Shown: positions 7,550-16,310, counted from the first letter of the stretch. The stretch is DNA of 64,000 nucleotides from Clostridiales bacterium FE2011 (GCA_017569305.1 CP069418.1:1116001-1180000); one strand, 5' to 3'. Notes: generated from the letters alone by a model not told the origin. Numbers and translations are program-made.

Positions 7550-7846
7550 TCACTCAATCGTCAGGATGTCGGCAAAGCCCGTCACTTCAAAAACTTCCTG
7601 AACAACCTCGTTGACGTTGCAGATCTTCATGCCGCCCTTTGCGGCCATGGCCTTATGCGCGGTCAGAAGCACCCGCAGTCCGGCAGAAGAAATGTAGTCC
7701 AGCTTGCCGAAATCCAGCGTCAGGCTGTCGGCACCGCCCAGATCTTTATTCAGTTCCGCCTCCAGTTCCGGGGCGGTCATCGTGTCCAGCCGGCCCGCCA
7801 GGGCGATCTCCAGGGCTGTTCCGTTCAGGTTCTTGGTAATGGTCAT
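7550..7846 (-). CDS. STAS-domain anti-sigma factor antagonist
   Basis: A 98-residue protein consisting of one STAS domain, of the SpoIIAA/RsbV type. Such proteins are phosphorylated on a conserved serine by an anti-sigma kinase and, when dephosphorylated, bind it and free its target. The segment LDYISSAGLRVLL holds the expected serine (S54 by alignment with DSSGL of SpoIIAA). The domain fills the whole chain. AAAGGAGG precedes the ATG by 8 bases. The gene is first in a two-gene unit with the kinase-like protein downstream. Confidence 0.9.
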   Translation of the reverse strand: MTITKNLNGTALEIALAGRLDTMTAPELEAELNKDLGGADSLTLDFGKLDYISSAGLRVLLTAHKAMAAKGGMKICNVNEVVQEVFEVTGFADILTIE

Positions 7847-7897
7847 ATCATTGCCTCCTTTATCGGTCGGTATATGCAGATCTCTGAGTATACTGTG

Positions 7898-7927
7898 ATT
7901 ATACTATATTGTACGCCTCATCCGCAA
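7898..7927 (-). promoter_or_regulatory. Promoter of the STAS operon
   Basis: On the minus strand TTGCGG (7922-7927), 18 bases, then TATAAT (7898-7903), about 50 bases before the STAS start. Confidence 0.6.
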
Positions 7928-7956
7928 CGTATCCGCGCCCGCAATGATTGTTTTTC

Positions 7957-9039
7957 TTACTGCCAGGGCGCGTAATAGCGCTCCACGGCAATCAGGTTCC
8001 CGTCCGCGTCAAAGAATGCGTACACGTTGTCTGACGCAAAGTCCGGGAAAGTCCCGGCTGTCAGCATGTCGATGAACTCCTGTGCCGTATGCTTCGTCGG
8101 CTCGTCCAGCGGATCACCGGTCTCCGGTACAATCCCGTCCTCAAAGGTCAGGTCCTCCGGAATCTCCTCCTCCAGGATCACGTAGGTTTCCAGGTATTCA
8201 TAATCAAGCATGTATACATGATATTCTCCGCCGTAGTTTTCCAGCGTGATATCTTCGTTGATCCGGATTGTTCCGTCTTCATCGTGTTCCAGTGTTTCAA
8301 TCTTTTCACTGTACTGGCCGATGATCAGTGTGTCTCCCGCCCGCAGGCCTTCGGCAACTTCCTTGTCCAGCACCACCGTGTGCTTGACTTCCATCCGCAC
8401 CGTATTGGTTTCCGGATCATAGTCGCTGAAGTTGGTCACATACTTTCCTTCCGCCACCAGCATTTTGGAATCTGCCGGCATATTGGCAGGAATGAAATCC
8501 AGGTCCGTCAGGAAATCAACACACAGCTGCAGCTGATCCTCTGTCAGGTTCTTATCCTCCGCTTCCTCCGCGGGCACCAGCACAAACTCCACGCAGTAGC
8601 CCTTGTAGATGGAGAAGAACGCGATATAATCCATCTCCTCCGTCTCGTGCCGTGCAATCAGCAGCTGGGTGCCGTAACCTGTCTCGCCATAGGTGATTTC
8701 CACCTCCGGATCTTCCTCAATGTAGGTATCCTCCAGCTGGCTCAGTTCCTCCGGCGTCAGGTCGTTCATCCGGTCCACGTCGTAGTATTTTTCGTCATAC
8801 GCCACAGACAGCTGCATTACCGGCGCAGTCGGATCATCTGAACGAATCACAGCTGTCACCTGGTCCTGCGTCACAGAAAGCGGAATCGGATGATATCCTT
8901 CCGGCAGTCCGCACTGTAGGGTAAAAGCGCCGTTGATGCTGACCGTACCGATGGTTGGTTTTCCTCCGGCTTCTGCCAGGACTGAAGCCATTCCCACCAG
9001 CATGACCAGGCTGAGTATCACTGCCAATATCTTTTTCAT
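7957..9039 (-). CDS. Secreted protein of unknown function
   Basis: A 360-residue protein with a clear Sec signal peptide (MKKILAVILSLVMLVGMASVLA, cut near residue 22). The rest is acidic, rich in Asp/Glu/Tyr and without cysteine pairs or a recognisable catalytic motif. It seems to have two parts: about 25-190 (containing YDEKYYDVDRMNDLTPEEL) and about 200-360. I know no family for it. It is the last of three adjacent minus-strand genes for exported proteins, after an Ig-like repeat protein and an SH3 protein, which suggests a cell-envelope role. The ATG at 9039 is chosen over an adjacent upstream GTG; AGGAGG lies 9 bases away. Confidence 0.75.
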   Translation of the reverse strand: MKKILAVILSLVMLVGMASVLAEAGGKPTIGTVSINGAFTLQCGLPEGYHPIPLSVTQDQVTAVIRSDDPTAPVMQLSVAYDEKYYDVDRMNDLTPEELSQLEDTYIEEDPEVEITYGETGYGTQLLIARHETEEMDYIAFFSIYKGYCVEFVLVPAEEAEDKNLTEDQLQLCVDFLTDLDFIPANMPADSKMLVAEGKYVTNFSDYDPETNTVRMEVKHTVVLDKEVAEGLRAGDTLIIGQYSEKIETLEHDEDGTIRINEDITLENYGGEYHVYMLDYEYLETYVILEEEIPEDLTFEDGIVPETGDPLDEPTKHTAQEFIDMLTAGTFPDFASDNVYAFFDADGNLIAVERYYAPWQ

Positions 9040-9070
9040 CACTTGTTTCCTCCTTCTCCGCCTGTCCGGC

Positions 9071-9697
9071 TCACTTCACCACAAACTGCTTGCTGATGAA
9101 GCCTACATTTCCTGTATCCTGGTCCTCCACCTGGTACCAGTTCTTCAGTTCCTGAATCACCAGCAGCTTCTCGTTCGCCTTGTAGGTGGCCATAACCTCT
9201 GTCTGTTTGCTCGGTGCCCAGCGGAGATTCACCCAGCCGCTGGCCCGGGAGGGGCGTACCGTCACCACGAAAGGATCCACCTTCCTGGCGCTCCGGAATT
9301 CAGCGTTGAGCTCTGCTTCCGGATCCGTCTGGGCTGCGGGAGTCGGTGTTGCTCCGTCGGGTTTGGCCGGCGGCTTGCTGCTGCGCAGGTAGCGGCTGGA
9401 GATAAAGCAGGCATAAGTGCCTTTGCCAACGCCGGGCATATTGTAGGTGTAGTCTATCATTGCCCAGCCGTTTCCGCCGTCCCGGTAATAGCAGTAGATC
9501 TTTGTACCGTATTTCAGGCTCCCGACCACTTCACCGCCGGGTGTGGCCCGGACGTTCAGGCCCTTTCCATTCTCAGTGTAGACGTAGTAGTATCCCGCGG
9601 AATCAGAGGGAGTATCATCTACTGCCAGGGCCGTGGTGAAAACCATCAGCAGCACCATAACCAGGGCTGCCATCAGCGTCATAATCCGTTTATTCAT
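9071..9697 (-). CDS. Secreted bacterial SH3-domain protein
   Basis: A 208-residue exported protein. The signal peptide spans about residues 1-25. Two SH3b-like domains follow. The first, about 36-105, contains NGKGLNVRATPGGEVVGSLKYG; the second, about 140-206, contains SGWVNLRWAPSKQTEVMATY and ends NWYQVEDQDTGNVGFISKQFV. A Pro/Ala linker separates them. Such domains usually bind peptidoglycan or other wall polymers. There is no hydrolase domain, so it is probably a wall-binding accessory. It lies 21 bases after the Ig-like gene, with GGAGG before the ATG. Confidence 0.85.
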   Translation of the reverse strand: MNKRIMTLMAALVMVLLMVFTTALAVDDTPSDSAGYYYVYTENGKGLNVRATPGGEVVGSLKYGTKIYCYYRDGGNGWAMIDYTYNMPGVGKGTYACFISSRYLRSSKPPAKPDGATPTPAAQTDPEAELNAEFRSARKVDPFVVTVRPSRASGWVNLRWAPSKQTEVMATYKANEKLLVIQELKNWYQVEDQDTGNVGFISKQFVVK

Positions 9698-9718
9698 GAT
9701 TCTGACCTCCTTCTATGC

Positions 9719-11506
9719 TCACAGGTGCACCGGGCACTTCTTTGTCGGCTGGTTTCTCTTCCGGATCAGTTTGATCCAGTCGTGATCTATCTCAAACTCT
9801 GTCACTTTCACCACGTACTCATGTACCGTCGTGGATTCGGGCAGCTTGTAGTTCACAATCTTCCATTCCTTTTCCTTCGTGGATGCACCGGGCTCCAGCG
9901 TCTTTTTGTACACCATCTGGAAGGTATTGCTGTTATCCTTCTTGTTGCAGGGCACCGGCTTTCCTTCATTGTCGAGCACAGAAACCTCCACTGTCACAGA
10001 AGTGATCGTCAGCTCGCTGGTATTCTTCAGCGTCACAAGCGCATCCGCGCCCTGCACCTTTGCCTCGGTAATCTTCAGCGCCTTTTCCCAGTCGCCCACT
10101 TTCACCAGGATGGAGGCCTTGAAGCCGCCGTCCTCTGTCGTGCCTGTCACCGTGGTCTCTCCCGCGCTGACGCCGGTAATGTTTACCCGGTTCTTCTGTT
10201 TCGCCACCGGTTCCGCTTTCGCGATGGAGGCGTCCGCGGTCTCCCAGGTCATGTTGTGGTTCGTGGCATTCGCGGGTTCCAGGATAGCGCCTGCAGAGGA
10301 AGTGGCTCCCAGGTCAATGTAAGCGGTCTTTCGTTTCATGTGCACACCGGTCACATGCTGGTATACCCTCACCTTGATCCTTGCCTGCCGGTTGGAGCCG
10401 TCCGTAGTCATGGCAATCACCGTGGCCTCGCCGGCTTTCACGCCTGTCACCGTTCCGTCTTCGCTGACAGTCAGCACTTTCTCATTGACGGAGCGGAAGG
10501 TCAGCGCGGGATTGGTGGCGTCCGCCGGTTCAGTGTTCCAGGTCAGTTTGCCGGTCTCATTCACATAGACCGTCGGTGCCTCGCCGAACGTTACTTTCTT
10601 CACCGGTTGCTGCACATGCACGGTGGCCTTCGCCACTGCTTCCCCGTTTGCCCGGCTGGTGCAGATGATTTCACACTCTCCCAGCTTCAGGCCGGTTATC
10701 CGCCCGCTGGCGTTCACCGTGGCAATACTCTCGTCAGAGGAGGTCCATACCACGTTCTTGTCATTGGCGTTCTTTGGCAGCACAGTTGCCTTCAGGGTTC
10801 CGGTTTTCCCGACATCCACGGTTACTTCTGCCTTGTCCAGCTGGACTGTTTCCGGGTTCTGGATCACCTGGATGCTGATGTTGGCACGGATGTTGCTCCC
10901 ATCCTCCGCAATCGCGGAGATGCGGGCGCTTCCTCTGGCCACACCGGTCACGGTTCCGTTTTCGTCCACCGTGGCCGCCTTTTCATTGGAGGATATCCAC
11001 CTCACCCGCTGGATGGAAGCGTCTTCCGGCGCAAACGCGGCCGTCAGTGTCACCGTTCCGCCCGCTGCCACGCTCTTTTCGGAAGCAATTACGGAGATGC
11101 GGGTCACCGGCTGGATCACTGCCACCCGGTACCGGATCATCACAGCCGGATCCTCTGCACTGGCGATGGTCAGCAGGGTTTCTCCCTTCTTCTGGCCGGT
11201 AACGCCGTTGCTGTTCACTTTCAGGATCTCCGGATTCTCCGCTGTCAGCGTGACCTTTTTGTTTTTCACACTCTTCGGCATAACGGACACCGGAATCCGG
11301 AAGGTTTTCTTTACCGGGATCACCAGCACGGGCAGCTCCTCCGTGTTTTCGCCGACCAGTCCGTTGAGGAACGGATCGCTGCTTTCATAGACCGGAAGTT
11401 TCGCAGTGTTCACTTCCAGCCGAAGCTCTTCGTTTCCCTCTGCCCCTGCGGACAATCCGGTACAGATGAGCAGCAGCACCAGCAATGGAATCAGTATTTT
11501 CTTCAT
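9719..11506 (-). CDS. Secreted Ig-like (Big_2) repeat protein
   Basis: A 595-residue exported protein. The signal peptide is MKKILIPLLVLLLICTGLSA. It is followed by five tandem bacterial Ig-like (Big_2 / invasin-intimin type) domains of about 80-85 residues, each ending in a form of GTVTGVxxGxAxI (for example DENGTVTGVARGSARI, ASGRITGLKLGECEI, EDGTVTGVKAGEATV). The last ~110 residues form a different beta domain ending KKCPVHL. Such proteins are adhesins or surface scaffolds; there is no sortase motif or S-layer domain. The start at 11506 has GAGGAGG 8 bases upstream; an in-frame extension of 25 residues lacks signal-peptide character. It heads the three-gene envelope cluster. Confidence 0.88.
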   Translation of the reverse strand: MKKILIPLLVLLLICTGLSAGAEGNEELRLEVNTAKLPVYESSDPFLNGLVGENTEELPVLVIPVKKTFRIPVSVMPKSVKNKKVTLTAENPEILKVNSNGVTGQKKGETLLTIASAEDPAVMIRYRVAVIQPVTRISVIASEKSVAAGGTVTLTAAFAPEDASIQRVRWISSNEKAATVDENGTVTGVARGSARISAIAEDGSNIRANISIQVIQNPETVQLDKAEVTVDVGKTGTLKATVLPKNANDKNVVWTSSDESIATVNASGRITGLKLGECEIICTSRANGEAVAKATVHVQQPVKKVTFGEAPTVYVNETGKLTWNTEPADATNPALTFRSVNEKVLTVSEDGTVTGVKAGEATVIAMTTDGSNRQARIKVRVYQHVTGVHMKRKTAYIDLGATSSAGAILEPANATNHNMTWETADASIAKAEPVAKQKNRVNITGVSAGETTVTGTTEDGGFKASILVKVGDWEKALKITEAKVQGADALVTLKNTSELTITSVTVEVSVLDNEGKPVPCNKKDNSNTFQMVYKKTLEPGASTKEKEWKIVNYKLPESTTVHEYVVKVTEFEIDHDWIKLIRKRNQPTKKCPVHL

Positions 11507-11620
11507 TCCTTCAGCCTCCTCTTTGCGGACCGGTTCTTCAACCCCCCAGCTGTTTTCTGCCGGCCGCATGTATATACGCAACAGAACAACTCATGGCAGT
11601 ATTTTGTTTATATTCTGTTT

Positions 11621-13126
11621 TTACTTGTTTCGGGTAATCCGTTTACCACCCGGCAGAATGGCCTTCTGCGGGCAGACCAGTACGCACAGATGGCAGCCAA
11701 CACAGTTCTTCCCGTTCAGCACAGGGCGGCGCTCTTCATCCATCCGGATTGCCTGATGTCCGCCGTCATCACAGGAAATCTGACACCGGCCGCAGCCGAT
11801 GCAGTTTTCGCGGACAAACCGGGGAAACAGCACCGTATCCCTCTCCAGGGTATCAGTTGTATGGCTTAGCGTATCCAGCGCCAGTCCGATGACTTCCTTC
11901 ACGCTGCTGAAGCCCTTCTCTGCCAGATACAGATTCAGTCCTGACTTCAGGTCTTCCACAATCCGGTATCCATACTGCATCACGGCAGTAGTCACCTGGA
12001 TGGAACCGCCGCCCAGCAGGATAAACTCCAGTGCGTCCTGCCAGGTTTCCACGCCGCCCATGGCGGACAGGTGTATTCCCTTCAGATCCGGATGCTGCCC
12101 CAGCTCCGCAATAAACCGCAGGGCAATGGGTTTCACGGCATTGCCGCTGTATCCGCCCACTGCGCTCTGTCCGTGGACGGAGGGTGCGGCTACATAAGTG
12201 TGCATGTTCACCCCGGTTATCGATTTGATTGTGTTAATAGCCGCTATTCCGTCCGCTCCGCCCCGCTTTGCAGCCTCCGCCGCCGGGCTCATGTTCGCCA
12301 CATTCGGGGTCAGCTTTGCGAGCACGGGAATATGGCAGGCTTGTTTCGCAGCCCGTGTGAACCGCTCCACCAGTTCCGGTACCTGGCCGATATCGCTGCC
12401 CAGGCCGCCCTCCGCCATGTTGGGGCAGGAGAAATTCAGTTCCACCGCATCCGCGCCGTTCTCTTCGCACAGCCGGGCAAGCTCGCCCCATTCCGCTTCA
12501 TCTTTTCCCATAATGGATGCCAGGATGAACTTGGTTGGATACTTCGCCTTCAGCCGGCGGAATATCTCCATGTTTTCCGCCACGCTGTGGTCAGAAAGCT
12601 GCTCGATATTTTTGAAACCGATAATGCTTCCGTCATTCCCTGTGATTGCGGAAAACCGCGGGGACGCCTCATGGATATCCAGGGAGCAGATCGTCTTGAA
12701 GCAGATTCCGGCCCATCCTGCCTCAAATGCCCGGGCACACATGTCGTATGTGCTGGCCACCACGGAGGAAGACAGCAGGAAAGGATTCTCCAACGGAATC
12801 CCGCACAGGTCACACTTCAGCCGGCTCTCGTTTTCAGGAAGAGGCGTCTCACATTCCGGCTTCACCTGATAATGCAGCCGGTTCATCAGATCCCGGATCG
12901 GCACCTCTCCCGGCCGCACGCACGACTGCTCACAGGGAGCTTTGCAGGTCAGGCACGGGTTTTCTTCCGGCAGGTGCTGCGCCGCGGTCTGTTCATTTCC
13001 GAACCAGATATTCCGCAGCAGTTCCGCCGGTTTCAGTTTTCCGCATGCGTCATCGCAGGGCGCGTTTTTACACAATACGCATCTGATCATATCCGCCCTG
13101 GCAATACCGGGAGCCGTCCGGATCAT
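11621..13126 (-). CDS. PreA-like dihydropyrimidine/dihydroorotate dehydrogenase with Fe-S clusters
   Basis: A 501-residue flavo-iron-sulfur protein. The first ~90 residues carry two cysteine groups (CVLCKNAPCDDAC and CLTCKAPCEQSC) like the N-terminal cluster region of dihydropyrimidine dehydrogenase, which most PreA proteins lack. Residues about 105-410 are an FMN-binding DHOdehase barrel (LNFSCPNM, GGLGSDIGQVPELV, AKLTPN, SAMGG). The C-terminus has two 4Fe-4S motifs (CIGCGRCQISC and CVGCHLCVLVC). It probably reduces or oxidises a pyrimidine with electrons from a partner; no PreT gene is adjacent. It lies 29 bases after the GGDEF gene, so the two may be co-transcribed. GGAGGG precedes the chosen ATG. 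Confidence 0.85.
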   Translation of the reverse strand: MIRTAPGIARADMIRCVLCKNAPCDDACGKLKPAELLRNIWFGNEQTAAQHLPEENPCLTCKAPCEQSCVRPGEVPIRDLMNRLHYQVKPECETPLPENESRLKCDLCGIPLENPFLLSSSVVASTYDMCARAFEAGWAGICFKTICSLDIHEASPRFSAITGNDGSIIGFKNIEQLSDHSVAENMEIFRRLKAKYPTKFILASIMGKDEAEWGELARLCEENGADAVELNFSCPNMAEGGLGSDIGQVPELVERFTRAAKQACHIPVLAKLTPNVANMSPAAEAAKRGGADGIAAINTIKSITGVNMHTYVAAPSVHGQSAVGGYSGNAVKPIALRFIAELGQHPDLKGIHLSAMGGVETWQDALEFILLGGGSIQVTTAVMQYGYRIVEDLKSGLNLYLAEKGFSSVKEVIGLALDTLSHTTDTLERDTVLFPRFVRENCIGCGRCQISCDDGGHQAIRMDEERRPVLNGKNCVGCHLCVLVCPQKAILPGGKRITRNK

Positions 13127-13155
13127 TCTGTATTCCCTCCTCTGGCTTCAGTTCC

Positions 13156-13962
13156 TCAGCTTATTCCTTTCTTTCTCTTCTTATCCTCATACATAGCCTG
13201 ATCCGCCCGGGCAAGGATCTCTTCCAGATCGTATCCTTTTTCCCCGAAAGCAAATCCGCACGCTACCGTGCAGGGAACACCATCCTCCGCCTCATTCAGC
13301 TCCGCCAGTGCCTTCTCCCAGGCCTGCCGGATCTTTTCCGCACCTGCCTTGTCCACATGAATCGCGGCTAAAACAAACTCATCCCCGCCTGTACGGAAGG
13401 GAATCACATTCCGGGCTTCAATCCGTTTCAGGCTCTCCGCTGCTTTCCGTATCAGCCGGTCTCCCGCCTCATGGCCGAGTGTGTCATTCACCTGTTTCAG
13501 GTTGTTCACGTCCATATTGAATATGGCAATTGCGTCCTGGTTCCGGAACAAAGTCCGCTTCATCTCCATAAACTTGCCCCGGTTATACAGCCTGGTCAGC
13601 CCGTCATATTCCTTTTCGTTCCGGAGCATCCGGGAATAGTCGCTCATATTCCGGTACAGTTCTGTATATTCACTGGTGTCCGCCAGATGGTGGATTTGCT
13701 TCAGCCCGTCTCCGTCCGTAAAGGTTGAGGTAGTCACCATATAGGTTTTTCCGTTTTCAGAGCGCACCAGGTCCCATCGTTCGCCCTTCTGTCCGTCCCG
13801 CGGTGCGGGGCAGGCTCCCTCCCAGTTGGTCTTCTCCGTCCGGATAAACGTCGTCTTTTCATCCTCGTAGAGGATTTCTCCATTCTCACCGGTTATAAGG
13901 ATGCCGCCGATATCCTCCTTGAAAAACTGAAGAATCAGCTCATCCGTTTTCATGTCTGTCAT
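13156..13962 (-). CDS. GGDEF diguanylate cyclase
   Basis: A 268-residue soluble protein. Residues about 10-105 look like a PAS-type sensor (GGILITGENGEILYED). The rest is a GGDEF domain with DGLTRLYNRGKF at its start, NMDVNNLKQVND for metal binding and an intact active-site RTGGDEFVLA, so it should make cyclic di-GMP (or a related dinucleotide). No inhibitory RxxD is obvious just before GGDEF. There is no membrane segment. The gene has a long structured leader upstream and the preA-like gene downstream. AAAGGG lies 8 bases before the ATG. Confidence 0.9.
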   Translation of the reverse strand: MTDMKTDELILQFFKEDIGGILITGENGEILYEDEKTTFIRTEKTNWEGACPAPRDGQKGERWDLVRSENGKTYMVTTSTFTDGDGLKQIHHLADTSEYTELYRNMSDYSRMLRNEKEYDGLTRLYNRGKFMEMKRTLFRNQDAIAIFNMDVNNLKQVNDTLGHEAGDRLIRKAAESLKRIEARNVIPFRTGGDEFVLAAIHVDKAGAEKIRQAWEKALAELNEAEDGVPCTVACGFAFGEKGYDLEEILARADQAMYEDKKRKKGIS

Positions 13963-13996
13963 TCGTCAAACCCTTTCTGGCATGATATAATCCCAA

Positions 13997-14119
13997 ACCC
14001 CTGCGTAAGCGCAGGCGCCTGAACACTCGTATGTTTAACCCGTTCCGGGTGTGCCCTGCCGGTTTCTTCCGGCAAAATGCCTTGTATCGCGATGTTAAAT
14101 AAACCATTATTGGTGATTT
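13997..14119 (-). ncRNA. Structured leader upstream of the GGDEF gene
   Basis: Between the predicted transcription start (about 14119) and the GGDEF gene the minus strand can form three consecutive hairpins: TGCCGG/CCGGCA (14057-14074), ACCCG/CGGGT (14038-14050) and CCTGCG/CGCAGG (14000-14015). No peptide with a ribosome binding site is visible in it. It does not fit the c-di-GMP-I consensus (no GGGACGCAAAGC) or any riboswitch I can name. Confidence 0.45.
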
Positions 14120-14125
14120 GTCTGT

Positions 14126-14134
14126 ATTATACCA
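14126..14134 (-). promoter_or_regulatory. Extended -10 promoter of the GGDEF gene
   Basis: The minus strand reads TGGTATAAT, an extended -10 element; no good -35 is present. The start site would be near 14119. Confidence 0.55.
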
Positions 14135-14174
14135 TATAATTCACCGAATCGTTCATGAAACTTTTCCATCATCA

Positions 14175-14205
14175 GAAAACCCCTGACGGTTTTACCCGTC
14201 AGGGG
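14175..14205 (-). terminator. Terminator of the peptidase E gene
   Basis: A 10-bp perfect stem (14196-14205 with 14180-14189, CCCCTGACGG) with a 6-base loop is followed by TTTTC on the minus strand. The remaining bases 14206-14292 hold nothing I can assign. Confidence 0.8.
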
Positions 14206-14292
14206 AAAACACAGACAAAGATACAGTCTGTTTTTTCATGCAGATCATCATGATATGCATGGATTAAACAATGGTGTTCATCAGCATTCTTT

Positions 14293-14967
14293 TCAGAGTC
14301 TGACGTCTTCTTCTGTAAATTCGCTGATTTCGCCTTTCTCAACCCGATGAATTGTACCAATGATGTCCACCTTGCCGTTTCTGATAAAGATGGCGCTTTC
14401 ATCCTCCATAGCACAGACAGGCTGCTCCATGGAAACCGCCTTCATGAACCGCAGCCGTCCCGTATCATCATAATCAAAATGACTGATCACGGTAATATCG
14501 GCAAAGCCCAGTCCTTCATACGGTTCAAGGGGTTCCCAGTCTCCCGTCCAGTCTACCGTCGTTTTTCCCATGTTCATGGATCCGGCGCTGACGCCCAAAA
14601 CCATCCCCGGGCCATCCCGGACAATATCAAAGATCCCTTTATCCCGCATCAGCTGCATCTGCTCGGTGCAGACTCCTCCGCCCATCAGGAAGAAGCAGTC
14701 TGCCTCCCGGGCCCATTTCTGCGCATCGGCAGGATCCATTCTGGCATCCACCACACAGAACCGTTCAAAGCCGATTCCGTATTCCTTAAACATCCCGTGC
14801 ATTCCGGCTGAGTCTTCATCATTCTGCTGATATTCCACCGGACAGGCTGTGATAAACACTATGCATCTGCGCACAGGCAGTTCCTTTTCCAGCCGCCTGG
14901 CAATTTCATCTGTAAACCGGCGTTCCGGAAATCCGCTGAAAAAAGCGATTGCTTTATTACGGTTCAT
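14293..14967 (-). CDS. Peptidase E-like protein (family S51)
   Basis: A 224-residue cytosolic protein of the class I glutamine-amidotransferase-like fold that includes dipeptidase E and cyanophycinase. The nucleophile elbow is GVSAGSMNM (about 134-142, Ser), and LMGGGVCTEQ precedes it as in peptidase E. No signal peptide is seen. Peptidase E cleaves Asp-X dipeptides, but the exact substrate is not provable here. GGAGG lies 9 bases before the ATG. It is downstream of, and probably transcribed with, the MFS gene (17-base gap). Confidence 0.85.
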   Translation of the reverse strand: MNRNKAIAFFSGFPERRFTDEIARRLEKELPVRRCIVFITACPVEYQQNDEDSAGMHGMFKEYGIGFERFCVVDARMDPADAQKWAREADCFFLMGGGVCTEQMQLMRDKGIFDIVRDGPGMVLGVSAGSMNMGKTTVDWTGDWEPLEPYEGLGFADITVISHFDYDDTGRLRFMKAVSMEQPVCAMEDESAIFIRNGKVDIIGTIHRVEKGEISEFTEEDVRL

Positions 14968-14984
14968 CTTTTATATCCTCCATA

Positions 14985-16304
14985 TCAATCATTCGTTTGT
15001 ATCGTTTCTTTTCCCTGCCGGTCCAGTTCCCTGTAAACCGGCTTGCGCAGCCGCGTAAAGCTGATCAGTATCCCTGCTATTCCGACAATAAAGAACATCA
15101 GGCCGATGCCTGCTCCTTTTCCCGTGCCGAATAATCCGGACAGGATCTGTTGCGTCGGGGAATCCGTCAGCATAAACGGTTCAAACACCTTATCTGCCAG
15201 CAGGCCGCCCAGCAGGAGTGCTATCGGAATCGTGAAATTCTGAAGCGTACTCTTCGCGGAAAAAACCCGTCCCTGCATTTCCAGCGGAACCTTTTCCCGC
15301 ATCATGGTATCCATGTTCACATTCATCACCGCTGCAAACAGGTAGCTTCCAAAGGCAGCTGCGCACCAGAGCCAGGGCCTGGAAGTCATACTCTGGATAA
15401 TGTTTCCGAAAAAGATCAATCCGGTCGTAATGAAAATCAAGGGGATCCGCTTCTTCGCCGGTTTCATCAGGATCACAAGCAGGCTTCCGGCCAGCACACC
15501 CAAAGCTGTAAAGCTCTCCACCGCTCCCAGTACCGGCTGGTTATTGCCCGTCCGGCCCAGGATAAAGGGCGAGAGCATCCCGTCGTTACCCAGCTTCGCC
15601 AAAAAGTTGATCACCGCCAGGAACAGGGTAATCCGGAAAATCGCAGTGTGCTCCCGCAGATACCGAATCCCGGCCATGCAGGTCTGGAAAAACGGTTCTT
15701 CTTCCGTTTCCGTCTTTTCAACCTCCGGAATCCGGATCAGGAAAAGTAATACCAGGAAAGCAATGGCAAAGGTTGCCAGGTCGACGATCAGCACCAGTTC
15801 CAGCCCGCCGTATGCCAGCAGCAGTGCGCCCAGTGCAGGCGCCAGGATGGATATCGCAGCTCCGCCGAATCCCTGCAAGCCGCTGGCCCGTGCATAGTGT
15901 TCTTTCGGCACCAGCATGCTGACTGCAACAAAGGAAGCCGGCTCCTGGAAAGCATTCATAAGGCTCAGCAGGAAGTTGATCACATACAGATGCCAGATCT
16001 CCAGGGCCTCCGCGGAATGCAGCACAAACACAGCCAGTGTACCGCAGGCTGCCAGCAGATCCGCGATCAGCATTATGCGCTTTTTGTTCCATCGATCCAC
16101 CATGCTTCCCGCCAGGAAGCGCAGAAAGATTGTAGGCAGAAAACTGCATACTGTCAGCAGGGTCACACTGGACGCGGTTCCTTTCTGGCTGTACACCCAG
16201 ATTATAATCGCATAATCCGTCATGGCCGTCCCGAGCTGGGATACGGTCTGTGATCCCCATAGCAAAAGAAAACTGTGAAGTTGTTTGATAGAATGTCTAT
16301 TCAT
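14985..16304 (-). CDS. MFS efflux transporter (macrolide-efflux type)
   Basis: A 439-residue protein with about 12 membrane helices and the MFS loop motif GSMVDRWNKKR between helices 2 and 3. It belongs to the MefA-like branch that starts with LWGSQTVSQLGTAMTDYA, so it is probably a drug or secondary-metabolite exporter. It is preceded by a 20-codon leader peptide and strong complementary segments, an arrangement typical of antibiotic-inducible genes. AAGGAG lies 7 bases before the ATG. Substrate unknown. Confidence 0.88.
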   Translation of the reverse strand: MNRHSIKQLHSFLLLWGSQTVSQLGTAMTDYAIIIWVYSQKGTASSVTLLTVCSFLPTIFLRFLAGSMVDRWNKKRIMLIADLLAACGTLAVFVLHSAEALEIWHLYVINFLLSLMNAFQEPASFVAVSMLVPKEHYARASGLQGFGGAAISILAPALGALLLAYGGLELVLIVDLATFAIAFLVLLFLIRIPEVEKTETEEEPFFQTCMAGIRYLREHTAIFRITLFLAVINFLAKLGNDGMLSPFILGRTGNNQPVLGAVESFTALGVLAGSLLVILMKPAKKRIPLIFITTGLIFFGNIIQSMTSRPWLWCAAAFGSYLFAAVMNVNMDTMMREKVPLEMQGRVFSAKSTLQNFTIPIALLLGGLLADKVFEPFMLTDSPTQQILSGLFGTGKGAGIGLMFFIVGIAGILISFTRLRKPVYRELDRQGKETIQTND

Positions 16305-16310
16305 GGCTTT

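Noticed and set aside
8933..11869. 978-codon open frame on the plus strand
   Set aside because: It is antisense to the two signal-peptide proteins and the Ig-like protein, has His/Leu/Arg-rich composition without domains, and no ribosome binding site. It is a shadow caused by codon bias.
13997..14119. c-di-GMP riboswitch before the GGDEF gene
   Set aside because: AGGGCACACCCGGAACGGGT slightly resembles the class I P2 region, but the conserved GGGACGCAAAGC core and the P3 arm do not fit, nor does class II.
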